This document shows positions 8,554 to 18,500 of a stretch of 64,000 bases of DNA, in pieces. Each line of letters opens with the position of its first letter. The first letter of the stretch is position 1. A model generated the notes under the pieces. It did no database searches. It saw only the letters and a list, made by a program, of their open reading frames with translations, and was not told where the DNA came from. Location of the stretch: positions 1 to 64,000 of the forward strand of contig JBGSJV010000175.1 of NCBI GenBank assembly GCA_041741535.1, read 5' to 3'. This stretch comes from M30B19 sp041741535. GTDB lineage: Bacteria; Planctomycetota; Planctomycetia; Pirellulales; Pirellulaceae. Position numbers and translations under genes: made by a program.

Positions 8554-10059
8554 TTATAACAACAGTTCTTTGACAACTCGGGAAGGTTCGACCCCCGTGA
8601 GTCGGTGATCCAATCCTTGATGCTTGATCGTGAACCGCTCATGATCGAAACCCAACAAATGCAGGATCGTCGCGTGGAAATCGTGAACGGAAAGTGGATC
8701 CTTGACAATGTTGTACGAAAAATCGTCGGTTTCGCCGTATATCGTTCCGCCCTTGGCCCCACCGCCCGCCATCCACATCGTCGTGCAACGCGGATGATGA
8801 TCACGTCCGTAATTGGTTTTCGAAAGTCCGCCTTGTGAATAGATCGTCCGTCCGAATTCGCCGCCCCAGATAATCAGGGTCTCGTCTAACAGTCCGCGGG
8901 CCTTCAAGTCCTGAATCAAACCCCAACATGACTGGTCGACGTCCCGACATTGGTCCGGCAAACGCCCGGCAACGTTGCCATGTGTGTCCCAGTTGTTAAG
9001 GTAAATCTGCACGAATCGCACGCCACGTTCCACCAATCGCCTCGCCATCAACGCCGTGTTGGCGAATGTTCCAGGCTTGCGGGCAGCTTCCCCATACAGT
9101 TGAAATGTATGCTCCGGTTCCGCTGCCAAGTCCGTCAATTCCGGAACACTGGTTTGCATGCGATACGCCAACTCGTATTGTTGAATCCGAGTCCGGATCT
9201 GCGGATCTCGCAAATGTTCGTATTGCAACTGATTGAGTTGATTGATCCCATCCAATGTATGCCGTCGAACTTCAGATGAGACTCCTGGCGGATTGTTGAT
9301 GTACAAAATAGGATCCCCCACCGACCTGAAACTGACGCCGGCATGTTCGCCAGGCAAAGGTCCACTGGACCATAGTCGCGCCGAAATCGCCTGCACTTGC
9401 TCCGTGTTCGTCGGGTTGGCCACCATCACGACAAACGTCGGCAGGTTTTCATTCATCGAACCCAAACCATAACTGGCCCAAGCTCCCAGGCATGGGCGTC
9501 CTGTGACCTGATTGCCGGTTTGCATAAACGTGATCGCCGGCTCGTGATTGATGGCATCCGTGTGAACGCTGCGCATGAAACATACATCGTCCACCATCTT
9601 ACCCATGTGCGGCAGCAACTCGCTGACCCACATCCCGCACTGTCCGTATTGTTGGAACTTGAACATCGAGGGAGCGATCGGAAACCGAGCTTGACCGCTG
9701 GTCATCGTGGTTAGCCGTTGCCCGTTCCGAATCGACTCGGGCAGGTCCTTGTCGTACCAATCGTTCATCATCGGCTTGTAATCGTACAAATCCATTTGCG
9801 GCGGCCCGCCGACCATGTGCAAATAGATCACCTGCTTGGCTCGCGGAGCAAAATGTGGCCCCAACGGACGCCCGCCATGCTCGCCATCTTGCGGGTTCGA
9901 CGAGCCGCGATCATCACGTCCACCAATGCCACCCAACGCCGCCGACCCCAGCAGACTTTGCAACGCCGCCCAGCCAACCGCATTGCCACCTCGACCTAAA
10001 AAATATCGTCGAGTCTCTTGCTTTTTATATTCTGCCGCTGATGGGTTTTCATTCGACAT
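8554..10059 (-). CDS. DUF1501 family exported protein
   Basis: About 501 residues from an ATG with GTGGAG nine bases upstream; a GTG thirteen codons earlier is possible. The N-terminus has a twin-arginine stretch, RRYFLGRGG at about 17-25, before a hydrophobic segment, so Tat export is likely. The rest matches DUF1501 proteins, which are related to the alkaline phosphatase/sulfatase superfamily: HMVGGPPQMDLYDYKP near the start, IIWGGEFGRT and GRDHHPRCTTMWMAGGG in the C-terminal third. These are hugely expanded in Planctomycetes and almost always paired with a PSCyt1/DUF1549/DUF1553 gene, as here just upstream on the same strand. The biochemical role is unproven. Polymer catabolism in the periplasm has been suggested. 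Confidence 0.92.
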   Translation of the reverse strand: MSNENPSAAEYKKQETRRYFLGRGGNAVGWAALQSLLGSAALGGIGGRDDRGSSNPQDGEHGGRPLGPHFAPRAKQVIYLHMVGGPPQMDLYDYKPMMNDWYDKDLPESIRNGQRLTTMTSGQARFPIAPSMFKFQQYGQCGMWVSELLPHMGKMVDDVCFMRSVHTDAINHEPAITFMQTGNQVTGRPCLGAWASYGLGSMNENLPTFVVMVANPTNTEQVQAISARLWSSGPLPGEHAGVSFRSVGDPILYINNPPGVSSEVRRHTLDGINQLNQLQYEHLRDPQIRTRIQQYELAYRMQTSVPELTDLAAEPEHTFQLYGEAARKPGTFANTALMARRLVERGVRFVQIYLNNWDTHGNVAGRLPDQCRDVDQSCWGLIQDLKARGLLDETLIIWGGEFGRTIYSQGGLSKTNYGRDHHPRCTTMWMAGGGAKGGTIYGETDDFSYNIVKDPLSVHDFHATILHLLGFDHERFTIKHQGLDHRLTGVEPSRVVKELLL

Positions 10060-10264
10060 TTTGGGCATCTCCACTTCGTATTCGTTTACATCACGCACAA
10101 TCGCCAGCGTCCGAGTCCGATGGTTCTAGCAACGTGTGCGCGGGCTTGGTCAATCGCGAATTCAGGGAAAACTAGGCTCGCCACGGTGTTGTATGACCAG
10201 GAAACAGCCCGGTTCTGTTAAACGCAGCTCGACCATTCCCAAAGCCTGACCAACTACTTCGCGA

Positions 10265-13200
10265 CTATTTATTGATCACTTCGTCTAAGTTGAACAATTG
10301 ATTGATCAACATCGTCCATGCAGCCAATGTGGCCGAGTCCAAATCGGCCGACGGTTTTGTATGACCAACGTCATTCAAAGCAATCGCCAAGTCAGGGTTG
10401 GTTGTGTAATAATTCTGCAAGTGTTCTAGTGAACTCCGCAGGATCGTTCTTTCCTCGTCTTGGATCGCACGACAGATGATCTTCCACGCGACCGCATCGA
10501 GTTGCCTATCGATCAGATCTTCCCGTCCAGCTGCCTCGGTAATCACGGAAACAGGATTTTGTTCCATTTGCATGATCTCAGCCGCTAAATGCCGCGCTGC
10601 TTCGATCATTTGCGGGTCATTTAACGTCGCGAGCGCTTGCAACGGCGTGTTTGTCCGTTCCCGTCGAACGGTACATGCCTCTCGACTGGGCGCATTGAAT
10701 ACATCCATCGAAGCCGGTGGAGCCGATCGCTTCCAGATCGTGTACATGCTGCGGCGATACAAGCCCGAACCGCGATCTTCGACGTAATCACGCGTGTTCG
10801 ATCCAATCATCGCAACGGCCTCCCAAACACCGGGCGGTTGATACGGACGAACACTTGGGCCTCCGATTTCCGGTACCAAAATTCCGCTGGCCGACAACGC
10901 ATAGTCACGTACCATCTCAGCATCCATGCGATATCGCGGGCCTCGAGATAGCCAAACGTTGTCGGGGTCGACGACCAGTTTCTCGTCCGACACTTGAGCG
11001 CTTTGGCGGTAGGTGGAACTGAGATAGATTTGTTTGAAGAAGGCTTTCACGTCCCAGCCTTCTTCACGAAATTGCACGGCCAAATAGTCTAGCAATTCGG
11101 GATGCGACGGCAGTCCGCCCGTCAAGCCAAAGTCCCCGCTGCTGGCAACCAATCCCTGACCAAACGCGGATTGCCAAAACTGATTGACGGTCACGCGAGC
11201 CGTCAGGGGATGTTCTGCTGAGACCAGCCACTTGGCCAAGCCCAATCGATTCTTGGGAAGTTGCTCCGACATCGCCGGCAGCATCGCAGGAGTATTGGCC
11301 GAGACCTGCTCACGTCGCTGCTCGTAATGCCCTCGGCTGAGAACATACGCCGTAGGAGTTTGGTCGGGTCGCTCCTGCATCACCGGGGCCAACGTTCCGC
11401 GTTGTCGTAATTGCGACTCTTCCGCCTCGGCTTGGGCGATTTCCGCAACCAGCTGTTGGTGCTCGACATCCAATCGCGTCAAGTAACGATTCAAGGCCAA
11501 TTCCAAGAGTTCGCCCTCCAACACGGGTCGATCAGTGGTTTGGGGCGCGGTAAGCCCAGCCCGTAGCGATTCCAGTTGTTTTTGCTGGGCCAAATCGCTG
11601 ATTTCGTTGGTTGTAATCTGTCGTGAATACAATCGCACATCATCCAAGCCCACACGGTCGATGGGGCGACCTCCGTGTCGTTGAAACAAGATCACGTCCA
11701 ACTCATTGTGGATCGTCGCGTTCAGGGTGTCGTTCTGAGTTGACGTCGCCAGCGCGCGACCCGCCACGTAAATCTTCAGTCCAGCAGCTTTCTGCGAACC
11801 GTCGTACGTAATGGCCACATGATGCCACTGGTCAGATGGCAACGAATCATTAGTCACGACTTTCACCGCATTGGACGGCCAATCGTGAATCAAGTGCATG
11901 CCAATTCGCCCACCTTCGCTCCACAAATCCCAACCTCGATAGCCTGAACCGTCAGCCATTTTCGAGAGTAGTGCGCCACTATTGGCACCCCCGTTGAAAC
12001 GAATCCAGGCCGTTAGACTAAACGAACGATTTCCCTCCAGATCGCCAACGCCCGCAAGCCGCGGAGAATCACCGGTTGCAAATTGTTCGGCACGTATACC
12101 CCAAGGAAACCCAGCATCCGCGTTGGCTAAAGGTGCGGTGACAACATTGGCCTGGGCGTTTTGCCAGGGAATTTGCACGGTACTTGGCCCAGTTGGAATT
12201 CGGAATTCCAAGTCTTGATCCAACGAGCCACTCGGGTTGCCGATCAATTGTTCTACGGCGTCGGGTTGTCGTAACCATAGATCCAATGTTGCGGCAACCG
12301 ATGCCCGCCGTTCGGCCAGTCGCTCGCGAGCGGTTTTAAGCTGAGCTTGCAAATCATCCCAGCGACTTCGATCGGATTTCTTCGGAACAAAAATGATTGG
12401 AGGTGTGTTCGGGATATTCCCGTCCATCACGGGCTGCGTCGTATTGTTGAAGAAAGCTGCCAATTGATAGAAATCAACTTGCGTGACCGGATCAAACTTG
12501 TGGTCGTGACAGACCGCACAACCTACGGTCAGCCCCATCCATGTCTGAGCCAGCGTCTCCGTTCGATCCACCGAATACAGAACGCGATACTCCTCTTCAA
12601 TTACTCCGCCTTCGTTCGTCGTGATGTTGCATCGGTTGAAGCCTGTGGCAACCTGTTGATCCAAAGTCGGATTGGGCAACATATCACCCGCCAATTGTTC
12701 GATTGTGAACTGATCGAAGGGCATGTTTTGATTGAACGCGTCGATAACCCAATCACGGTATGCCCAAATCTCGCGATAATTATCGAAGTGGATACCGTGT
12801 GTATCCGCATAACGCGCCAGATCCAGCCAATATCGGCCACGATGTTCACCCCACATTGGGCTGGCCAAGTATTTGTCGACCAACGCCTCGTAAGCAGCGG
12901 GAGTTGGGTTGGCCACAAAACTCTGGACGTCCTCGGGCTTCGGAGGGAGCCCGGTGATGTCCAGCGCCAATCGCCGAACCAAAACCGCCGGATCCGCGGG
13001 CCCGTTTGGCTCCAGCCCGAGTGACTCCAACTTCGCGAGCACGAAATAGTCGATGGGATTGGTCACCCATTCTTGATTCTTGACATTCGGCAATGCAAGT
13101 TTCTGTGGGGCTGCGAATGCCCAATGAGATTGATACTGCGCTCCCGCTTGAATCCACCGACGTAACAGGTCCCGTTCCGCACCACTAAGCGCTTTGTGCG

Positions 13201-13528
13201 ACGTTGTCGGAGGCATCAAACCAGGATCGTCACCTTCCAAATGAATTCTTGCAATCAGTTCACTTGAATCGGGGTCGCCCGCCACGATGGCACCACCCTC
13301 GACAGCCGCTTCAAATTGGTCCAATCGGAGATCTGCCGCGCGGGTTTTTGCATCAGGTCCATGGCAGGCAAAGCACTTATCGGCCAGTATCGGACGAATA
13401 TCTTTCGCATACTCGATCGTGTCTTGGGCCAACAAACTAGCAGGCGCATCGGCGCCCGCAAACCAAACGGCAATAGCCAACCAGCCAAAAAAAGGGCAAT
13501 GTTTGATGACATTCCAGAAGCGATGCAT
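10265..13528 (-). CDS. Planctomycete cytochrome-type protein: PSCyt1 + DUF1549 + LamG-like + DUF1553
   Basis: About 1087 residues from ATG at 13528 (a GTG three codons earlier is possible). A signal peptide covers residues 1-34. PSCyt1 follows with a haem c motif CFACH at 52-56. DUF1549 occupies about 135-340 and contains a second CxxCH, CAVCH at 337-341, within GCAVCHDHKFDP. A concanavalin/LamG-like insert lies near 470-640 (EGNRSFSLTAWIRFNG, WHHVAITYDGS), and DUF1553 forms the C-terminal third (NRLGLAKWLVSAEHPLTARV, TNTPLQALATLNDPQ). It is the usual partner of the DUF1501 protein just downstream. The LamG insert suggests carbohydrate or surface binding. The pair is thought to act outside the cytoplasm in an electron-transfer-linked oxidation, but the reaction is not established. 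Confidence 0.93.
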   Translation of the reverse strand: MHRFWNVIKHCPFFGWLAIAVWFAGADAPASLLAQDTIEYAKDIRPILADKCFACHGPDAKTRAADLRLDQFEAAVEGGAIVAGDPDSSELIARIHLEGDDPGLMPPTTSHKALSGAERDLLRRWIQAGAQYQSHWAFAAPQKLALPNVKNQEWVTNPIDYFVLAKLESLGLEPNGPADPAVLVRRLALDITGLPPKPEDVQSFVANPTPAAYEALVDKYLASPMWGEHRGRYWLDLARYADTHGIHFDNYREIWAYRDWVIDAFNQNMPFDQFTIEQLAGDMLPNPTLDQQVATGFNRCNITTNEGGVIEEEYRVLYSVDRTETLAQTWMGLTVGCAVCHDHKFDPVTQVDFYQLAAFFNNTTQPVMDGNIPNTPPIIFVPKKSDRSRWDDLQAQLKTARERLAERRASVAATLDLWLRQPDAVEQLIGNPSGSLDQDLEFRIPTGPSTVQIPWQNAQANVVTAPLANADAGFPWGIRAEQFATGDSPRLAGVGDLEGNRSFSLTAWIRFNGGANSGALLSKMADGSGYRGWDLWSEGGRIGMHLIHDWPSNAVKVVTNDSLPSDQWHHVAITYDGSQKAAGLKIYVAGRALATSTQNDTLNATIHNELDVILFQRHGGRPIDRVGLDDVRLYSRQITTNEISDLAQQKQLESLRAGLTAPQTTDRPVLEGELLELALNRYLTRLDVEHQQLVAEIAQAEAEESQLRQRGTLAPVMQERPDQTPTAYVLSRGHYEQRREQVSANTPAMLPAMSEQLPKNRLGLAKWLVSAEHPLTARVTVNQFWQSAFGQGLVASSGDFGLTGGLPSHPELLDYLAVQFREEGWDVKAFFKQIYLSSTYRQSAQVSDEKLVVDPDNVWLSRGPRYRMDAEMVRDYALSASGILVPEIGGPSVRPYQPPGVWEAVAMIGSNTRDYVEDRGSGLYRRSMYTIWKRSAPPASMDVFNAPSREACTVRRERTNTPLQALATLNDPQMIEAARHLAAEIMQMEQNPVSVITEAAGREDLIDRQLDAVAWKIICRAIQDEERTILRSSLEHLQNYYTTNPDLAIALNDVGHTKPSADLDSATLAAWTMLINQLFNLDEVINK

Positions 13529-14003
13529 CGTTTCCACTTTCAGAGGGAGGAAAACGGATGTGGAGGATAGGCGGGAACCGAGTCACCCGCCGGGGCCTCG
13601 GTCTGCGACTATCTTAACCACACACCCCATTTAACGGTAGCCGCTGCCCCGTTCAAAATGCCACACCTGTCGGATTTTACAGCACTTGACTTCTTGGAAT
13701 TGGAAGAGGCACCCATTCCAAACGCCTTGTTTTCTTCTCAATGTCTCTAAATGACAGTGGGAGTAAGCAGCATCTGGCATCGCAAACCTAGCGGATTTGG
13801 GCGTTCCGTTGGGCTACTCCGTGACTCGCGATTCACGCCCCGCGACGTGCGGAACTTGCCAAATGCAAACTCGATAAATGTTTACCATTGTCACAACCCC
13901 ATAACGAAACATCGGGTGCTGCTGCTGGCAAAAGCTACCGCCCCGCCTTAAACTCAACGGAGGGAACGGTCGCGTTGCGTTTTGAAGAGGCTGGAGATCA
14001 ACC
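13529..14003. other. Intergenic region between divergent genes
   Basis: About 475 bases between the PSCyt1 gene and the BFD-type gene. I see no coding frame with family resemblance and no convincing promoter. A small inverted repeat, CGTGA / TCACG, is near 13820-13837. GGAG eleven to eight bases before 14004 is the ribosome site of the next gene. Confidence 0.5.
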
Positions 14004-14297
14004 ATGGAACTCGATGACGAACTGTGCCTCTGCTTTCATGTGAGTCGCAGGAAGATCGAAAATTTTATTCAAAGAACAAAGCCACAACGTGCCAGTCAAC
14101 TAAGTGAATGTTTGGGCGCTGGAACTGGTTGCGGGTGGTGTCGTCCTTTCCTCAAGCGACTCTGGCTAAGAGCCCAACCCAGTCCCAGTAACGATGCAGA
14201 AAACCCGCCAACAGGCTCGATTGAAGCCGTTTCGGCAAATGAATACGCGCGACAAAGAGCGGACTATCGTCAACAACAAGACCAGCGAAAAGACTGA
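14004..14297 (+). CDS. BFD-type [2Fe-2S] binding protein
   Basis: 97 residues from ATG at 14004, preceded by GGAG. The first 55 residues match the BFD-like [2Fe-2S] domain (Fer2_BFD). The four cysteine ligands are visible as Cys8-x-Cys10 (LCLCFHVS) and Cys43-x2-Cys46 (GTGCGWC), with the helical stretch between. Stand-alone members include bacterioferritin-associated ferredoxin, which helps release stored iron. The remaining 40 residues are polar and low in complexity, and unlike Bfd. There is no bacterioferritin or reductase gene nearby, so the partner is unknown. Size and ligand spacing make the domain call safe; the function is not. Confidence 0.85.
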   Translation: MELDDELCLCFHVSRRKIENFIQRTKPQRASQLSECLGAGTGCGWCRPFLKRLWLRAQPSPSNDAENPPTGSIEAVSANEYARQRADYRQQQDQRKD

Positions 14298-14398
14298 TGT
14301 TATGTCACGAGCATCGTCACGGGCGAAAAACTACGTCCGTTTTTAGATCGCCCTTCCGCACGCCCGTGCCCACTACGCCGTGAAGGATTTCCCAAGGC

Positions 14399-14541
14399 CA
14401 AAACAGGCCCGAATGGGCCGAAACCAACCCAAGCTGGTGTGCGCGAGCCACCGGTCAGCGCGATTTCTCGACCCGCAAAGGCGTGCAAGGCCGACACAAT
14501 GTCCGTGGACTGTCACGCAAAAATCCTTTACGGCGTTGCCC
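14399..14541. repeat. Dispersed intergenic repeat, copy 2
   Basis: Matches 1-143: identical over the first 21 bases (CAAAACAGGCCCGAATGGGC plus one), then shared GTGTGCGCGAGCCACCGGT, AGGCCGACACAA and GCGTTGCC at conserved spacing. It is preceded by an inverted pair, CACGGGCG near 14316 and CGCCCGTG near 14361. The two copies lie about 14.4 kb apart. Confidence 0.8.
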
Positions 14542-14589
14542 TGCCCTCCCTAGGTGACCGCCAAGCGATTTGTGATGTAAACGCGCACC

Positions 14590-14850
14590 GTAGATTGGTG
14601 GCACCAATTCGCTAGGTGGCACCAATTTGGCTTTTTAGATGGCTGGCACCCTTGAAACGTCTAGTACCAGCTGGCAGTGCCGTTGGTGGGTGGCACCAAT
14701 TTGAGCTACACCAATTTGAGCTATGCCGTTAGATGGGTGGCACCAATTCGCAAGGTGGCTGGCAGCAATTTGGGCTATGCCATTAGATGGGCCGTTCGAT
14801 GGGTGGCACCAAATTTTTTGGCCGTTCGATGGGTGGCACCAAATTTTTAG
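14590..14850. repeat. Cluster of GGTGGCACCAATT-type short repeats
   Basis: At least six copies of (G)GGTGGCACCAA with T/A-rich right flanks occur, near 14597, 14615, 14689, 14737, 14801 and 14831. Larger units are repeated too: CAATTTGAGCTATGCC/CAATTTGGGCTATGCC, each followed by a T/A-TTAGATGGG tail, and a 30-base tandem pair that begins GCCGTTCGATGGGTGGCACC at 14791 and 14821. The core GGTG-C/G-CACC is nearly self-complementary, as protein-binding sites often are. No gene overlaps it. Confidence 0.85.
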
Positions 14851-15463
14851 ATGCAATTGACTGGCAGAATCCTAGATCTACTTGCTTGGATACCAACCGG
14901 TTAGGCCATTAATGATGCCTAAACTCTGTAACGGGTTCTTCCACTTCCAAATCACTGAGCGGAAAATTACCCGGCCAACGATGTCCAGAAGTTGCAGCCT
15001 GCCAAAAAATAAGCCCGTAAACGGAAGCGGGCTGGTTGGATGGGAGCCACCGATTTTGCCCCCGGAATCTCTCCAGTGCCAACGGATCAGCACTTTTGTT
15101 GATTCCTTGGAGGATGCAAGCCGCTCGAGTCTCCCCGATACGACAAACATACTCAAAACCAGTCTCTTCCACCCAACCAGCCCTCAATTGCTGCTCTCGC
15201 ACTCAACGAAGGAGGTTTACCTCGGTCGATATCTTTTCTACGCAGGAAAACCAGCCTCGGTTCGAAAAAAAATCCGAGACGCTGGAAATTGTTTCATCAT
15301 ACCGGATGTTCAAATTTATCCGGACGACGAGGAGAGAACTTAATGGAAAACAACGATCCATTAACCCCGGAAAACGTCCGACAATCACGAAATTAATGGT
15401 GACCTACGTTACTTACCGCGACTCCTGTAATTGTATTGTCACTGGCGGCTGCTTTTTTGGTAT

Positions 15464-15491
15464 TTTGACTCGATCTGAGCATTGGTATACT
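15464..15491 (+). promoter_or_regulatory. Probable sigma-70 type promoter of the 1404-residue protein gene
   Basis: TTTGAC at 15464-15469 and TATACT at 15486-15491 are separated by 16 bases; read as TTGACT the spacer is 15. The start codon lies 31 bases after the -10 box. Confidence 0.45.
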
Positions 15492-15522
15492 TCGCGGGAA
15501 AGTAACACGGCGAGCCAGTTTC

Positions 15523-18500
15523 ATGGATGGACAAGGAAGTCCAAGTCTAAAGACCAGAAAACTAGGGAAGCGACAAACGCTCATCCCAGCTGCGGTCGTA
15601 TGTCTATTCGTTTCAATAATTTCGGCGTCCCATTTGAACGCCCAGCAATCGTCACTTTCCAATTCCGACAAATACCGTCCTTCGACTTCGTTGCCTTCTC
15701 AGGAGCTGCCACTATCTCCGCTTCGAGGAGACTCCCTCCAACCGCCACCCGACAACTCATTGACCGCCTTTCCCGCCAATCGGTCCGCCGACAATCCGGC
15801 GGAAAACCAGACGGAATCCTCGGTTTTCGATTCGGCCAACACTACGGCGTCTTCCAGTCGACCGGTACGCCTTAAAGTAACGTTGGGCGGCGAAAAATCG
15901 GTTCGTTGGGAGGGTCACATCCGCCTTCAAAGTTCTGCCGATGGACGTTGGGAAAATCTGGGTGTTCTGTCGATTGAACCCGCAGCAGTAGGCTTGATCC
16001 GTTTGGCGCCCAACTCGCGAGAAATAACGATACGTCATTCGGAGTCGTTGTCCTACAATAGCTTTCACGTGAACTGTCGAGCCGATGCGGAAGCCCAATT
16101 GGAAATTCAATTGAGGTCGCCAGACAACCCGCAGTGGTCATTCTATCAAACCGTTCCGTTAGCCCAGTTGATCGACGCCCCCTGGAGCTTGCCCTTAGCC
16201 AATAGCGGACATGGAATATGGATCGAACGTCCCAGCGAGGATCAAATTCATATCGAGTCGTCGCTAAAACGAGACATCCTCGAATTAGGCGAAGGCCAAG
16301 AAATTGCAGTGATCCCGAATCGACTGAGAATCGCTCGCGGAACAGCCCTGAAGTACCACGCCCGGGTCATCGACATCACTGCTCAGAACGAACAAGTATG
16401 GGAGGCACGCGGAGATTTGGAGTCGGACCAGAACGGCGACTACAAGCCGCTCCCCATCATCCAACTTGCCGCCGGGGCAAACACTGGCGTGTACCAATTT
16501 CAAGTCGATATTACTTTGGCCCGCACGGCATTGACTTCGCTACTGCCCAACAGCATGGCCGGAAACCCCATTGTCGCGACCCGCCAGATGCAATGGGTCG
16601 TCGTACCCGCTATTGAAAGCGGCACGCTCGCGCCCAAATCCACGGCCCTCCCAGAACCCTCGCGGGAACCCAAAGATCCACAGGTTGCCGTTCGACTAAC
16701 CATCGATCATTCCAATTTGAGTGTGTCGCCGTTTCGCTCGTTCGAGCTACAAAGACTCCCTTGGTTGCCTCGACTGCAGTCGTTTCAGCGAACGGTCCAA
16801 CCAACCTTTGCAACTCGCAGTAGTGAATCGCTACGCGGCATGGAAATCGAAGGGAAAGACGCCTGGGACTTAGGCAGCGAACAATGGCGAATCATCGAGT
16901 TCCCCACACTAGAAGCCGGATGGTACTGGATCGACGTCGAAATAATGAATGCCGATGCCGCACAACTGGCATTGGACTTGGTGCAGACAGACCAATGGAA
17001 TCGCGTTCCCCATTGGACAACGGGCAGCGTCTGGAATGCCAACACCGATCCCCTCCTGTCTCAAGTCTCGGGCACTGGAACCATTCCGGATCGACTCAGA
17101 AATTGGCGAACGCTCCATTGGGTAAATCCAACCGCTTCGCATCCTGCAACCCTTCTTTGCTTGACCAATCGAAGCCAAGAAGCGCCCGTTCGAATTGGTT
17201 CGATTGTCGTTTCGCAAGTTGACTTCGACTCCGCGCCCGACATGACGGCACTCAGGGGCCCGTCACGTGGCGTCGGTTATTACATGGAGACGCCGTTGTT
17301 GACATCGATTTTTTCAGGTCGCAAGCCAAGCCCCACGGCCAACTCGCCACCATTAAATGATTGGCTAAGTTATCACGACGCCGCCGAACGTTTGGTCCAA
17401 TTCTTAGTCGTCAAGAAATACAATACCGTTTGGTTGCCGGTTCTCAAACAAGGCGGACCCCTATTCCCGTTGGACGGTGTCCAGACTCTGCCGCGATTCG
17501 AAAACAGTTCGTTTGGAACGTTGGCTCAGCCCCATTCACGGTTGGATGTTGTGGAATTGCTCCTGCGAAAACTCGACAGCCAACACCTGGCGATGGTTCC
17601 AGTGCTCGATCTTTCGGTTCGCTTGCCGAAAGTTGGCGACGCGACAGCGTCCGAGCCAAACCCGCTGGACTCCAACTTTCAACAAGAAGTGCTTGAGATC
17701 ATCGAACAATTCGCCGCCCGATACCATCGACATAAATCGTTGCGCGGAATCGCAATCGAGCTGGGGCCCGATTGTCCGCTCCTATTCCGTTCAGAATCGG
17801 ATGGCCTTAGCGCAACAACGGTCGCTCGCTTCTTATCGGAAAATTCACTAACGTGGCCCGCCCATGAGCTGGGAAGGATCGAAGATGCTGCAGGTTCCGT
17901 GATCGAGCAATGGGTTTTGCAGAATCACACACACCAGTGGCTGCTATGGCGCTCCAACGAACTTCGAAAGTTCTTCACGCAAACGCAAGCCAAGTTAGCC
18001 GCTCTGTCGCGACCAATCAACCATTCCAGACTGGAATTACACTTGGTCGTCACCGGTCTCCATCGGCAACCGATCCTGCGAGACAGTTTGTATCCTTCGC
18101 TGCGTGGTCGTCCGACTTGGACGGAACATTGGCTGAAGTTAGGTTTGAATCTAGAAACGTTTCAGTCGAACGAAGACGGAGTTAACCTGTTCGTGCAGCA
18201 AACGACGAAGCAAAATTCCGACATCGCAATCCATCGTCGAGCAAATGTGACCTCTCACACGACAGACTTCTGGCAAGCCTTGGAAAAATTGTCGGAGCTG
18301 AGTTTCATGACTCAACAAGCCCTACGTCAGACAGTCGTTGAAGCCATGGCCGAGACGCCATCAGACCATGTCGGCCAAGCGATGTTAACGTTTGGTGTGG
18401 TTAGCGGCCCCGTGGGCTGCGAGGCGGCCTGGGCCGAAGCGATGCGACGACAAGATGCTTGCAATCTTGCCAATCAAACAGGCGGTTTGCCGCGCACCGA

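Larger units (their letters stand above)
14298..15464. other. Gene-poor, repeat-rich intergenic region
   Basis: About 1.2 kb without a recognisable gene. It holds the second copy of the dispersed repeat (14399-14541), a cluster of GGTGGCACCAATT-type repeats (14590-14850), and then 14870-15460, where short open frames exist on both strands but none resembles a known protein or has a good ribosome site. It could contain decayed genes. Confidence 0.6.

Noticed and set aside
14300..14497. Small minus-strand protein in the dispersed repeat
   Set aside because: The open frame follows from the repeat sequence; the first repeat copy (1-143) does not preserve the frame.
14882..15343. Plus-strand protein of 153 residues
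   Set aside because: No family likeness, no ribosome site, and an opposite frame is equally open. Left as unassigned sequence.
15036..15875. Plus-strand protein of 279 residues before the large exported protein
   Set aside because: It overlaps the signal peptide and N-terminus of the 1404-residue protein in another frame and looks random.
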